Shown: piece by piece, positions 54,430 through 63,167 of the stretch
Position numbering within the stretch: the first letter of the stretch is position 1
Layout: every line of letters starts with the position of its first letter
From: Bacteroidales bacterium
Lineage (GTDB): Bacteria; Bacteroidota; Bacteroidia; Bacteroidales; UBA932
NCBI GenBank assembly: GCA_016290385.1
Contig: JAEETO010000002.1
Coordinates: forward strand, 1-64,000
DNA length: 64,000 nt
Direction: 5' to 3'
Position numbers and translations under genes: made by a program
The notes under the pieces: model-generated
Database searches by the model: none
What the model saw: the letters and a program-made list of their open reading frames with translations, nothing else
What the model was told of the DNA's origin: nothing

Positions 54430-55577
54430 GGCTGCTGCGTGAAGACGGCCATGACGGCCAGAAGGGAGCGGACATCGCCGGAACGGTCTTCTGCTTCTTC
54501 CCCATTCACTCCGGCCTTGCCGTTCTGCGACGGCTTTTCATCCTTCAGTTCATAGTAGCGTTTCAGGAAGTGGCCGGCACCCGACCAGATGGTGTGGATG
54601 TAGCCCTGGAAGCGGGCGGCGGTTTCGGGCGCGGACTGGGCCCGGAAGCGCCGCTGGTCGTCGATCTGCTGCAGGCAGACTTCCGGATTGCGATAGCCGC
54701 AGGTCGCTACGGAAAAGCCTTTGAGGGCGAAATAGGCAGCGGTCAGGTCGGCACGCTCGTAGTGCCAGTCGCAGATGAACACATCCTTGGGGATACGGTC
54801 GATGGCCGGCCAGGTATCGTTATAACTGGCTTCCCATTCACCGATGCCCGTGGTACGGCCATCGATGAGCCGGTCGCCCCAGATCATCAGATGGCGGCCT
54901 TTTTCTGCCAGATGATTGCGGATCAGCGTCACTTCGCCGGCGAAGAGATCGGCCTTGTCCTTGTCGTGGCAGCGCGGGCACTCTTCTTCGCCCAGATAGA
55001 ACACTTCGTCCATCCCGGCATGGAAAGCGTCGGCTTCAAAGACATCGCAGACCTCATCGACCACTGCGAAGACCACATCATGGACTTCCGGATGCAGCGG
55101 GCAGTAACTCTTGCAATAGAGCCGCTCCGGATTGGGCCAGGGCGTATAGTTTTCCGTCTTTACCGACGGATTTTCGTCGAACTGGGGATATTCCCGCAGC
55201 AGAGCGAGATTCTGCTTTGCCCAGGACTGGTGACCCAGCAAGTTGATCTGCGGCACGAGGCGGATGCCGTGTTCCCGGCAGAGGGCCACGATCCGCTTCA
55301 CGTCTTCCAGCTTCAGGGGATTTGGATCGCGGAGTTCCGGATGCGATTCATAGGCGTAGTTCCAGTCCACGCGCAGGATCAGCAGGTTGAAATGTGCAGG
55401 AACAAGTTCTTCTTCAATGAAGGTCAGGAACCGGTCGAGTGCGTCCGGCTTGGGCGCCTCGATGGCCAGGCCGCGGACCGGGAGCGGTTCCCCAGCCTCC
55501 TCTTCCACCATATTTTTGCAGGACGGGAAAAGCAGGAGAAGCGACAGGGTCAGCAAAAGAAAAGACAAATGTTTCAT
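54426..55577 (-). CDS. GH20-like glycoside hydrolase lipoprotein
   Basis: The 383-residue protein has a lipoprotein signal ending LLLFPSCKN. The TIM-barrel domain resembles the GH20 beta-N-acetylhexosaminidase fold: LVPQINLLGHQSWAKQN for strand 3-4, and DAFHAGMDEVFYLGEE with the catalytic Asp-Glu pair (D-E) as in GH20, followed by CPRCHDKD. A terminal Asn/Gln-rich tail ends it. It likely acts on hexosamine-containing or related glycans at the cell surface. The N-terminal domain of true GH20 proteins is absent, so it may be a shorter, divergent relative. It lies 21 bp after the metallophosphoesterase gene. Confidence 0.8.
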   Translation of the reverse strand: MKHLSFLLLTLSLLLLFPSCKNMVEEEAGEPLPVRGLAIEAPKPDALDRFLTFIEEELVPAHFNLLILRVDWNYAYESHPELRDPNPLKLEDVKRIVALCREHGIRLVPQINLLGHQSWAKQNLALLREYPQFDENPSVKTENYTPWPNPERLYCKSYCPLHPEVHDVVFAVVDEVCDVFEADAFHAGMDEVFYLGEEECPRCHDKDKADLFAGEVTLIRNHLAEKGRHLMIWGDRLIDGRTTGIGEWEASYNDTWPAIDRIPKDVFICDWHYERADLTAAYFALKGFSVATCGYRNPEVCLQQIDDQRRFRAQSAPETAARFQGYIHTIWSGAGHFLKRYYELKDEKPSQNGKAGVNGEEAEDRSGDVRSLLAVMAVFTQQP

Positions 55578-55598
55578 GATGGGGAGGTGTTATTGATA

Positions 55599-56885
55599 TT
55601 ATCGCTGCTTGCGGGGAACAGCAAAACTGTCGACGGTGTGTCCGTGCTGGTCGTAGACCGTGACCAGGAGGCGGTTGGCTTCGACATCGACCGTGCAGGC
55701 GCAGCTCATGTCGAGCTCCTTGAGATCAAGGACCCTGGCATGACGGGGACTCTCGGTGAGGGACCGGTCCAGCGGGCGGCGCTTGTCACCGCTGGATCCC
55801 ATATCGAGGTAAAATGTCCCTTTCTCCGGATCCGTTGTGGGGCGGTCGCCATCCAGCGCAAAGGTACGGGAATAGATGTGGTCGTGGCCGCTCAGTACCA
55901 GGTCCACGCGGTATTTCCGGAATATGGGGAACCATTGCGGACGCAGGTTCCGGGCTACCGCTGAATCCACGATTTCCGAGCCGAAGATGGACTTGTGTTC
56001 AAATACCACGAGATACTGGTAGGTACCTGCCAGACGGTCGAGCGTTTCTTCGAACCAGCGCAACTGGTCGGAAAAACGCGTACCGGTGGAAATGTCGGAA
56101 TTGTGCATGTCCAGCGACACGAAGAGGACGTTGTTGCAGCGGAACCAATAGGAGGTGTTGCGGCTATCCGGTGCGCCGTTGTCGGGAAACTTGAACAGAT
56201 GATTGAACGTATAGGCATAGTCGTACTGGGGATAGTGCCCGTCAACCTTGTCGGAGGCCCAGTAAGCGTGGTCCCCGGGGGAACAGGCGTAGACGAAATC
56301 CCGGAACACATCGTTGTCGAGGAGGAAGGTCCACTCGTACTCGTTGCCCGCCACATCGATTTGATCCCCGCTGCAGAGCATCAGGACCGCATCTGAGGCC
56401 AGTTCTTTCATCTGTCGGACCAGCGGCAGCGTCACGGGATTCTCCCGATGCTGGAAGTCGGTGAATGCGACGAACTTCCAATTTCCCGGCACACCTGCGG
56501 TCCGGAAACTGCGGACATCCGATCCGGACCCGTCCGTCACAATTTTGTAGCAATAGCGGGTATCGGCAGCCAGGCCGGAGAGGGTCGCATGGCACACATA
56601 GCGTTCCTGCGTATAGAAAGTGGAGTTCCTGGCCGTGTTCGGGATTTCAGCCGTGCTCCAGCGCTGGCAGACCGGCCACGCTTTCTTTGCCATCGCGAAA
56701 TCCGGATCGGATTCCAGGGTATACAGGACATAACTGTCACTGCTGCTGCAATGGTAGTTGACGGTAACGGCGCTGGCAGGGTTCTCGGCCACCGTCGTGA
56801 CGATGTGCCAGGCCATCTGCTGGCCGTAGCCGGCAGGGCAGCACAACCATGCGGAAAAAATCAAGAGAAGTGAGAAACGTTTCAT
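55599..56885 (-). CDS. Secreted purple-acid-phosphatase-like metallophosphoesterase
   Basis: The 428-residue protein has a signal peptide (LLLIFSAWLCCPAGYGQ), a fibronectin-III-like N-terminal domain (AVTVNYHCSSSDSYVLYTLE) and a calcineurin-type phosphoesterase domain. Metal-site motifs are in order: AFTDFQH, LCSGDQID (GDxxD), SPGDHAYW in place of the usual GNHE, VFEHKSIFGSE and LSGHDHIYSR (GHxH). The GDH for GNH change at the third motif is worth note but leaves a plausible ligand. It probably acts outside the cytoplasm on phosphate esters. It is transcribed before the GH20-like gene. Confidence 0.87.
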   Translation of the reverse strand: MKRFSLLLIFSAWLCCPAGYGQQMAWHIVTTVAENPASAVTVNYHCSSSDSYVLYTLESDPDFAMAKKAWPVCQRWSTAEIPNTARNSTFYTQERYVCHATLSGLAADTRYCYKIVTDGSGSDVRSFRTAGVPGNWKFVAFTDFQHRENPVTLPLVRQMKELASDAVLMLCSGDQIDVAGNEYEWTFLLDNDVFRDFVYACSPGDHAYWASDKVDGHYPQYDYAYTFNHLFKFPDNGAPDSRNTSYWFRCNNVLFVSLDMHNSDISTGTRFSDQLRWFEETLDRLAGTYQYLVVFEHKSIFGSEIVDSAVARNLRPQWFPIFRKYRVDLVLSGHDHIYSRTFALDGDRPTTDPEKGTFYLDMGSSGDKRRPLDRSLTESPRHARVLDLKELDMSCACTVDVEANRLLVTVYDQHGHTVDSFAVPRKQR

Positions 56886-56956
56886 GGCCTGATCGCTTTG
56901 TATGTAAAGGTAGTCAATTTTATCTGGAAAATGATTACCTTGCGGAAAATTAGACT

Positions 56957-57856
56957 ATGAAACACTTCGCTTGTATTCTGGTCGGCTTGAGTGTTCTGGC
57001 CGGCCTGATGCTGTCCGGCTGCGGATCGCAGGAACAGCAATATGTCAAGAAGGCCGTGAAACTGATGAACAAGCACGGACTCTTTGCCGAGGGTCCTGCA
57101 TGGGAGGCGGCACGTTCGTCCGCACTGGCTTCGCAGCCATCCACGATGGAAGAAGCGTATGATGTCTGCCGGGAGGCCCTGAAAGTGGCCGGCGGCAAGC
57201 ACTCTTTCCTTTCCACCGTAGAACGGCAACAAGCTTCGGCAGCGGAAGACAAGGAGACGGCGCCTTCCGTGACCTTGCTGGAAGACGGCATCGTCCTGAT
57301 CACGCTGCCGCATTTCAGCGGGCAGAACCAGGACGACAACCAGCGCTACGCCCGCGCCGTGCTCGATGCCCTTCCGGAAACCGAAGACATCAAAGGGGCC
57401 GTCATCGACTTGCGCGGCAACACCGGCGGCAACATGTATCCGATGATTGCGGCCATCCACCGTTTCCTGCCCGACGACACGATCCTGCGTTTCAAGAGCC
57501 GCCAGTTCTCCACGCCTATCACGAAAATCTTTATCCTTAATAGTGTTGGCCTGCAGGAACAGATGCTGATTCTCTGCCCCGTCGCCCTGTTGACCGATGA
57601 TATGACGGCCAGTTCCGGCGAGGCGACGCTGCTATGTTTCAGAGGATTGGCAAGTGCCCGCAGTTTCGGTGCGCCCACGGCGGGTTACGCCTCCGCCAAC
57701 ACGCCTTACCGCATGCCCGACGGCTCGCAACTCGTGCTGACGACCAGCTGCGACATGGCCCGCACCGGCGAAATCTTCTGCGACGACCCCATCGCCCCCG
57801 ACGTCCCGACGGACCACCCCCTCGAAGACGCCCTCGCCTGGCTCCGCAGCCGCTAG
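56957..57856 (+). CDS. S41-peptidase-like lipoprotein
   Basis: The 299-residue protein has a lipoprotein signal (GLMLSGCGS). The core resembles the S41 (C-terminal processing) peptidase domain: IKGAVIDLRGNTGGNMYPMI, LTDDMTASSGEATLLCF with candidate nucleophile Ser219, and GAPTAGYASANTPYRMPDG. There is no PDZ domain and the N-terminal part is short, so it is a reduced member of the family. It is divergent from the metallophosphoesterase gene, with 71 bp between. A repeat element follows its stop at 57881. Confidence 0.85.
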   Translation: MKHFACILVGLSVLAGLMLSGCGSQEQQYVKKAVKLMNKHGLFAEGPAWEAARSSALASQPSTMEEAYDVCREALKVAGGKHSFLSTVERQQASAAEDKETAPSVTLLEDGIVLITLPHFSGQNQDDNQRYARAVLDALPETEDIKGAVIDLRGNTGGNMYPMIAAIHRFLPDDTILRFKSRQFSTPITKIFILNSVGLQEQMLILCPVALLTDDMTASSGEATLLCFRGLASARSFGAPTAGYASANTPYRMPDGSQLVLTTSCDMARTGEIFCDDPIAPDVPTDHPLEDALAWLRSR

Positions 57857-57880
57857 CGGCTACAGCCTTTCCTCCGCTTT

Positions 57881-58023
57881 ATCCCATTTCTCTGTCACGA
57901 AAGGGACGGTTCATCTATCTCATCCCTTTCGCGTCAAAGAATCGGGCGTTTTCCCTGAAAATGCCTCCACGAAAGGGAAGAAGCGGCGTCTGTGTACCTT
58001 TCGTGACAGACCCCACGACGCAG
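57881..58023 (+). repeat. RAYT-associated palindromic repeat, copy A
   Basis: This intergenic element is about 83% identical by eye to copy B at 60505-60647, in the same orientation. It is bounded by a perfect 13-bp inverted repeat, CTGTCACGAAAGG at 57892-57904 and CCTTTCGTGACAG at 57997-58009. Inside are two further ACGAAAGGGA-type arms facing TCCCTTTCG, so the unit folds as two tandem hairpins. It fills the gap between the S41-like gene and the TlpA gene. Confidence 0.85.
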
Positions 58024-58038
58024 AGACTCATTGAATAG

Positions 58039-59319
58039 TTAACGCAGCAGTTTTTCCTGCAGCAGGGAGTCCAATTCCTCCACTGTCGGGTCGATGGCCA
58101 GGATAGTACCGTCGCGGTCGAGGACGAAAGCCTTTGCGTGATTGGCCTTGAGGGAAGGAGCGGCATCGATGGCTACGAGATTGATCCAGGGATAGCCGTC
58201 TCTTTCGAGCGCCTTGCGCCAGGCCGCGTCGTTCTTGAATTCCAACGCGACGCCGACCATCGTGAAGTCTTCTCCTGCATATTTCTCGTAAATGGGAATG
58301 AGTGCCTTGCTCCGGATGCGGCAGGAGCCGCACCAGGAGGCCCAGAAATCGACCACGGCCAGTTTGCCGGCGGTCAGATCGGAAAGCTTATGCTGCACGC
58401 CTTCTGCATCAGGCAGTGTGAAATCCCGGAAGGAATCGCCCACCTGGTTGCCGGTCAGCGAAAGGATGATCGAATGATAGGGATGATCGGGGAACTTGTC
58501 TGCATAGGTGTGGTCGTACAGGTCGATCCAAGGCTGCAAATCCTTCTTGGAGACAAACGCAGACCGCAAATTCTGGTAAAGCAGGTAGAAGGAACTGATC
58601 ATGGGATGCTCCAACAGATACGCACCCTGCAGGCTGTCCTTCGCGGCATTGAGGGCATCCAACTCCCGCTTGACGGCCAGGCCCGCTTCGGTGTAACTCT
58701 CATCCAACTTCTTCAACTTGTCCGTCTCCGCCCAGATTTCCACGCGACGCTCCCGCGATGCAGTGTCTTCTTCTGCCATCAGGGCGTAGACCGCATCGGT
58801 ATACAGAGCTTTCTTTTCCATCAACGCCATGAATCGCTCTTCGACGGGCCCGGAGAGCGGATCCATGCTGTGGCTGATAAGCGAATAACGATTGAAGTTG
58901 TCGTTTTCAGGCGTGTCGGAGACCAGTTCTATGACCTCGCCAAATTCTACCGGTCCGATGATCCGGATGCCTTTCGCCGTCGGCACGAAAGGCCGGACCT
59001 GGGCCATACCGGATCCAGGTACCGAGAACACCAGTTCATAGACCAGCGTCGAATCCAGCCGGACCGTGCCCTCAAAGTTGCCCTTCTTCATCTTGAAGGT
59101 CGCGACCGGCTCATCCCGGAACCAGGACTGGTCCGGCCGGTAGACATATACTTTGGAATAGTCTTTCGTGACCTTTGTCCCGGAAATCGGACAATCGGTC
59201 ATAAACTGCTCCCGTTCAACGGGCAAAGCGTCCGAATCAGAAATGGCTCTGCTTTGATTGCCCTGGCAGCCCGCCAGAAAGATGGCGGCCAGCGTATAGA
59301 GAATAGCGTGCTTGAGCAT
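58039..59319 (-). CDS. TlpA-family thiol-disulfide lipoprotein (DUF4369 plus thioredoxin-like)
   Basis: The 426-residue protein has a lipoprotein signal (AAIFLAGCQG). The N-terminal half is of the DUF4369 kind (VATFKMKKGNFEGTVRLDST, GPVEFGEVIELVS). The C-terminal half is a redoxin domain with active-site Cys330-Gly-Ser-Cys333 in WASWCGSCRIRSKAL and AKAFVLDRDGTILA. It should reduce or rearrange disulfides in the periplasm. Its promoter box (59387-59394) is separated from the gene by a short repeat copy (59349-59382), so the repeat lies in the untranslated leader. Confidence 0.92.
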   Translation of the reverse strand: MLKHAILYTLAAIFLAGCQGNQSRAISDSDALPVEREQFMTDCPISGTKVTKDYSKVYVYRPDQSWFRDEPVATFKMKKGNFEGTVRLDSTLVYELVFSVPGSGMAQVRPFVPTAKGIRIIGPVEFGEVIELVSDTPENDNFNRYSLISHSMDPLSGPVEERFMALMEKKALYTDAVYALMAEEDTASRERRVEIWAETDKLKKLDESYTEAGLAVKRELDALNAAKDSLQGAYLLEHPMISSFYLLYQNLRSAFVSKKDLQPWIDLYDHTYADKFPDHPYHSIILSLTGNQVGDSFRDFTLPDAEGVQHKLSDLTAGKLAVVDFWASWCGSCRIRSKALIPIYEKYAGEDFTMVGVALEFKNDAAWRKALERDGYPWINLVAIDAAPSLKANHAKAFVLDRDGTILAIDPTVEELDSLLQEKLLR

Positions 59320-59348
59320 AGTATATTACTCTTGTTTTTAGCATTGAA

Positions 59349-59382
59349 CCCATTCCCCTGTCACGATAGGGAAGAAGCGGCG
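59349..59382 (+). repeat. RAYT-associated repeat, copy C (internally deleted)
   Basis: The sequence joins the left end of copies A and B (CCCATT...CTGTCACGATAGGGA) to the later GAAGAAGCGGCG part, with the middle missing. The break lies at the ACGAAAGGGA arm that occurs twice inside the full unit, so recombination between the two arms explains it. Confidence 0.65.
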
Positions 59383-59386
59383 ACCA

Positions 59387-59394
59387 CAAAGATA
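59387..59394 (-). promoter_or_regulatory. Putative -7 box for the TlpA lipoprotein gene
   Basis: TATCTTTG on the minus strand matches the consensus and stands 67 bp before the ATG, with repeat copy C between. Confidence 0.5.
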
Positions 59395-59536
59395 CATTAA
59401 AGATGGGCCGCATTTATGATTTCTTTTTTGATTTTGCGAAAAACTCCTTACCTTCGTAACAAGCATTTCGGCTGTGGCGGTAGAACGCGGCGGACGAATT
59501 GTGCGAATGATTTGTGTAACCAGAAAACGAAATGCC

Positions 59537-60475
59537 ATGAGAAAGACCTATCACATTTCTCTGTCCTCCCACGATGAGGTATTGTTCCGAAGTGAAGCCG
59601 ATCTGATCCGCGGCTTCAATTGCCTGGCGCTGGCATCGCTGGAAACTGATTCCCGCTTGCTGGCTGACGGTTTCCCTTCAACCCATCTCCATACTTTGGC
59701 GCAAACGGATGCGCCGGAGGAAGTGATACGTCGGTATCGCTATGCTTATGCCCGGTATTTCAATGCCAGATACAAGCGGCGGGGCCGGCTGGCCGAGCGG
59801 CAGGGCTTCATCCTGCATGTTGACGGATTTCATCATACGATGGCGGCGCTTAATTATGTCAATCGGCAGGGGCTCCATCACGGTATTTCCCCGACACCGT
59901 TCGGCTATCCTCATTGTTCGGCGAATGCTTTCTTCGCGAAGCAGTTGGGTAAGCTACATTCCAAGACATTGATGCCCGATACGGAGCGCTACAAGTATCT
60001 GCCGAAAGGCGTTGTCATTCCGCATCAATACCGTATGGATGCTACCGGCCTCCTGCTAAGGGAAGACATTCTGGACGTAGCCCAGGTGGAATCCTTCTAT
60101 GGAACCCCGCGGAACTATATCTACCAGATGAACAAGATAGGAGACGAGATGTCCCTCCGGGAACAGAAAGAGGAACCTTCTTCTTCGCCACTTATCACCC
60201 TTGAATTGATTGAGCAGGGAACACCGGATATGGATATTGAAAGACTTCTCCGCAATGAAAACGGGAAGCACGATCCCGCCTGGATATCTGATCTGGAACT
60301 TTGTGGCCTGATCGATGAGACCTGTCTGCCAAAATATTGCAAAGGAAAGACGATCTATGAAGCCTCCATTTCTCAGCGTGCCTTTCTCTACGACCTTATC
60401 GAAAAGAATCTGTGGCGATCCCGAAAGAAAAAGACGACCGATGCGCAACTCCGCCGCTGCCTCTGCCTGAAATGA
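59537..60475 (+). CDS. REP-associated tyrosine transposase-like protein (RAYT, Y1_Tnp)
   Basis: The start MRKTYHISLSSHDEV is chosen because it matches the YHI-type opening of Y1 transposases; an upstream Met at 59474 adds 21 unmotivated residues. The 312-residue protein has the HUH nuclease motif His50-Leu-His52 (PSTHLHTLAQT), RYAYARYFNARYKRRGRLA (as RYxxYFNxRYxRxGxL in RAYTs), and ALNYVNRQGLHHGI with the candidate tyrosine Tyr107 before the FGYPHCSA segment. A long C-terminal domain follows that I cannot assign. RAYTs mobilise REP/BIME palindromes without moving themselves. Repeat copies flank the gene on both sides (59349 and 60505). Confidence 0.8.
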   Translation: MRKTYHISLSSHDEVLFRSEADLIRGFNCLALASLETDSRLLADGFPSTHLHTLAQTDAPEEVIRRYRYAYARYFNARYKRRGRLAERQGFILHVDGFHHTMAALNYVNRQGLHHGISPTPFGYPHCSANAFFAKQLGKLHSKTLMPDTERYKYLPKGVVIPHQYRMDATGLLLREDILDVAQVESFYGTPRNYIYQMNKIGDEMSLREQKEEPSSSPLITLELIEQGTPDMDIERLLRNENGKHDPAWISDLELCGLIDETCLPKYCKGKTIYEASISQRAFLYDLIEKNLWRSRKKKTTDAQLRRCLCLK

Positions 60476-60504
60476 AGCTTCGCTGCTGGGCCCTCGGTGG
60501 CTTG

Positions 60505-60647
60505 ATCCCATTTCTGTGTCTCGAAAGGGACCGTTCATCTATCTCATCCCTTTCGCGTCACGGAATCGGGCATTTTTCCCGGAAACGCCTCCACGAAAGG
60601 GAAATAGCGGCGCCTACATGCCTTTCGTGACAGACCCCACGGCGCAG
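60505..60647 (+). repeat. RAYT-associated palindromic repeat, copy B
   Basis: It repeats copy A (57881-58023) with about two dozen differences over ~143 bp, in the same orientation. The right terminal arm CCTTTCGTGACAG (60621-60633) is identical; the left arm has diverged (GTGTCTCGAAAGG). It begins 29 bp after the RAYT stop and ends 19 bp before the end of the TPR gene on the other strand. Confidence 0.85.
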
Positions 60648-60666
60648 GAAGAGTGGGGCGGGGCCG

Positions 60667-61863
60667 CTACTCTTCCATGAAAAGCTCGCCCTTGATGTAT
60701 TCGATGCTCTTCCGGGCGAATTCGTAGCCGCGGGTGCCGGGGCGGGCGACTTTCAGGTATTTTTCGTAGTATTCGAGGGCCTGCTTGTATTTCTTCTGAC
60801 GCTCATAGCAATAGGCGATGGTCGAGAGGGCTTGGATGTTCGAGGGATTGTAGCGGTATGCTTCCTGATAGTGCGCGATGGCCTCGTCGAAACGCTCGAG
60901 GCCGTAGTAACCTGTCCCGTATTGATGATGAATGCGGGAAACGAACGCGGAATCCGGCCGGATCATGTCAGATGCCTTATCGAGCCAGGGCTTGACTTGC
61001 TCGTCAAACGACCGGTACATTTCAGCCATGACAGCGGCGATGGTCCAGGCCAGATTGGCATCGGACGAGTCGATGGCCCAGGCCTGCAGGAGCTCCCGCT
61101 CGGCCCGGTACTGGACGTTCGTATGCCAGTAACTCTGTCCGAGGTAGAAGTGGACGGGATAGCTGTCCTGACCCATGTCTTCGAGTTGCTGGAAGATATC
61201 GGTCGCTGATTCATAGTCGCCTTTCAGGTAATACGCGAGGCCCCGGATGGGCAGCACCGTGAGATTCGCGGAGTCAAGGGCCAGATAATCTTCCGTCATG
61301 CCAAGCACACCGTCATAGTCCTTTTCAGCGAGCAGAAGGTTGGCGGCCTTGCTCACGACCGATTCATTGCGCGGCTTGATGGCCAGCGCCTTTTTGTAAT
61401 AAACCAGCGCTGAGTCGGCCTGCCCCGTCAGATTCCACGCGTCTCCGGCCAGTGCGGCGACAGCCGGAATCGAATCGCGCGCCAGCACCTCCTGACCGAT
61501 ACTCGCGCAGGCGCGATAGTCCTTCATCCGGAAGGCAATCTGCATCTGCTTGATCCGGTAGAGCAGGTTGTCCGGCGCCTGGAGCGAAAGCATTTGGTAA
61601 GTGCCGGCCGCAGCTTCGTAATCGCCGTTGATGAAGTGGCAGTCGGCCAGTTCCGCAAGGACTTCCTCGTCGAGCGCTCCGGGCTGGACCAGTGCTGACA
61701 GCTTCTCAATGGCTTCATCCGTCTTGAAGATACTCTTGAGATAGCGTGCTTCGGCAAGCGCCTCCCGTCGTGCGGCGAGCGAATCCGCCGCCGGCTGTGC
61801 CGCCGCCGCGACACCCAGCGTCGCGGCAGCCAGCACAAGCAGCAGACAGCGTATCCGTTTCAT
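60667..61863 (-). CDS. Secreted TPR-repeat protein
   Basis: The start is put at the Met of MKRIRCLLLVLAAATLG, which begins a signal peptide (cleavage after AAAQ) and overlaps the M56 gene stop by 4 bp (ATG within the junction). The 398-residue protein is built of tetratricopeptide repeats: LADCHFINGDYEAAAGTYQ, AWNLTGQADSALVYYKKA, YGTGYYGLERFDEAIAHYQE, AYCYERQKKYKQALEYYEKY. It is likely a periplasmic scaffold. It is the last gene of the BlaI-M56/TonB-TPR operon and may take part in that signalling path. Confidence 0.88.
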   Translation of the reverse strand: MKRIRCLLLVLAAATLGVAAAAQPAADSLAARREALAEARYLKSIFKTDEAIEKLSALVQPGALDEEVLAELADCHFINGDYEAAAGTYQMLSLQAPDNLLYRIKQMQIAFRMKDYRACASIGQEVLARDSIPAVAALAGDAWNLTGQADSALVYYKKALAIKPRNESVVSKAANLLLAEKDYDGVLGMTEDYLALDSANLTVLPIRGLAYYLKGDYESATDIFQQLEDMGQDSYPVHFYLGQSYWHTNVQYRAERELLQAWAIDSSDANLAWTIAAVMAEMYRSFDEQVKPWLDKASDMIRPDSAFVSRIHHQYGTGYYGLERFDEAIAHYQEAYRYNPSNIQALSTIAYCYERQKKYKQALEYYEKYLKVARPGTRGYEFARKSIEYIKGELFMEE

Positions 61864-63167
61864 TTGCTTAACTGAAAGACAACGGGGAAGTTGTAGACCA
61901 CCCGTGTCGGCTCGCCCCTGACAGTGCCGGGTGTCCATTTCGGTGAATCGGAGATAACTTTCACCGCTTCATCGTCGAGCAGCGGATGGACGCCGCGGAG
62001 CACTTTCACTCCCGTGACGCTGCCGTCTTTCTCAACGGTAAACTGGAGCGTGACGCGGCCCTGAAGGCCCTTTTGTTTCGCCTCGGGCGGATAATGGAGA
62101 CGCTGGTTCACCCAGTGGGAGAATTGGTTGGCGTCACCGCCTTCGAACTTGGGCTTGGTCTCGACCAGGGCGAAGGGGATGGCTTCGCTCTCGTCGGCCG
62201 GCTCCGCCTGGGTTTCCGGTTCGGCTGCCGGAGTTTCCATGACGGGCTGCGCTTGTTCGCTGACTGTCGGTTCCGTTAGTTCTTCGGTTTCTTTGGAAGT
62301 ACATTCTGCCAGCAGCAGCGTGGTGGCGGCCAGCAGCGGGATGAGCAGCGCCAGGGAGAGTTTCTTCCAGGCTGCTTTCGAGGAAGTTTGCATCATCGTA
62401 ATACGGTTTTTGAGTTGGGCGTGATTGAAACCGTTGGCCAGGAGGAAACGTTTTTCCCCCACGGCTTTTTTCACGAGTAATAATTGGTATTGCGTTGCAT
62501 CGATGCCTTGGTTGAGGACGAAGTCGTCGGCTTCGTATTCGTGGAGCAGCTTGAGCTCGGTCCGGCAGATCCATACCAGCGGGTTGAACCACTGGAGGAC
62601 GGTCAGGAGCGAAGAGAGCAGCAGGTCCACCGAGTGGCCGCAGCGGACATGAGCCCGTTCGTGGGTGAGGATGGCGGGATAGCGCTCATAATCGCTGCGC
62701 GCGATGACGATGTGCCGCATCCAGCTGTAGGAGGGCGTTTCCTGATCCACCAGATGAAGGATATAGCCTTCGTGTTTTTCGCCGGGGTTTCGGCGGAACA
62801 TCCGGAACATGCTGCCGTAGGAGCGGACATAGAAGGCGAATGTCGCCAGCGCACCGGCAGCATAAAGAAGCAGCAGGAGGGTCTGCCACAGAGGCATGCC
62901 CGGAACGGTAGCCTCGCTGGTTTCGACAAGCGGAGCTTCGCCGTTGAAAGCGACGACAAAGACAGGCTCGATCCATTGGGAATAAAGGGTCGGAGACGGG
63001 AGCCGTACCGGAATCAACGGCAGCAGCAGGCACATCACGCTGCCGGCCAGCAGCACGATCCGGTTGAAGCGGAACCATCCGCTGCGTCGCATCACCAGCA
63101 GGAAGAATGCGTCGAAGACGGCCAGTAGCGCCGAGCTCTTGAGCAGGTAAACCAGAAGGCTGTTCAT
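61860..63167 (-). CDS. M56 (BlaR1/MecR1-like) metallopeptidase with C-terminal TonB domain
   Basis: The 435-residue protein has N-terminal membrane helices (LLVYLLKSSALLAVFDAFFL, then IVLLAGSVMCLLLPLIPV and QTLLLLLYAAGALATFAFYV). The cytoplasmic zinc-protease motif is His169-Glu-x-x-His173 (LTHERAHVRCGHS) with KLLHEYEADDFVL nearby for the third ligand. A further helix (LALLIPLLAATTLLLAEC) leads to a Glu/Pro-rich linker and a TonB C-terminal domain (HYPPEAKQKGLQGRVTLQFT, VVYNFPVVFQL). Such fusions sense the envelope and cleave a BlaI-type repressor; the TonB end may contact an outer-membrane partner. The blaI-like gene overlaps upstream by 4 bp. Confidence 0.92.
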   Translation of the reverse strand: MNSLLVYLLKSSALLAVFDAFFLLVMRRSGWFRFNRIVLLAGSVMCLLLPLIPVRLPSPTLYSQWIEPVFVVAFNGEAPLVETSEATVPGMPLWQTLLLLLYAAGALATFAFYVRSYGSMFRMFRRNPGEKHEGYILHLVDQETPSYSWMRHIVIARSDYERYPAILTHERAHVRCGHSVDLLLSSLLTVLQWFNPLVWICRTELKLLHEYEADDFVLNQGIDATQYQLLLVKKAVGEKRFLLANGFNHAQLKNRITMMQTSSKAAWKKLSLALLIPLLAATTLLLAECTSKETEELTEPTVSEQAQPVMETPAAEPETQAEPADESEAIPFALVETKPKFEGGDANQFSHWVNQRLHYPPEAKQKGLQGRVTLQFTVEKDGSVTGVKVLRGVHPLLDDEAVKVISDSPKWTPGTVRGEPTRVVYNFPVVFQLSK

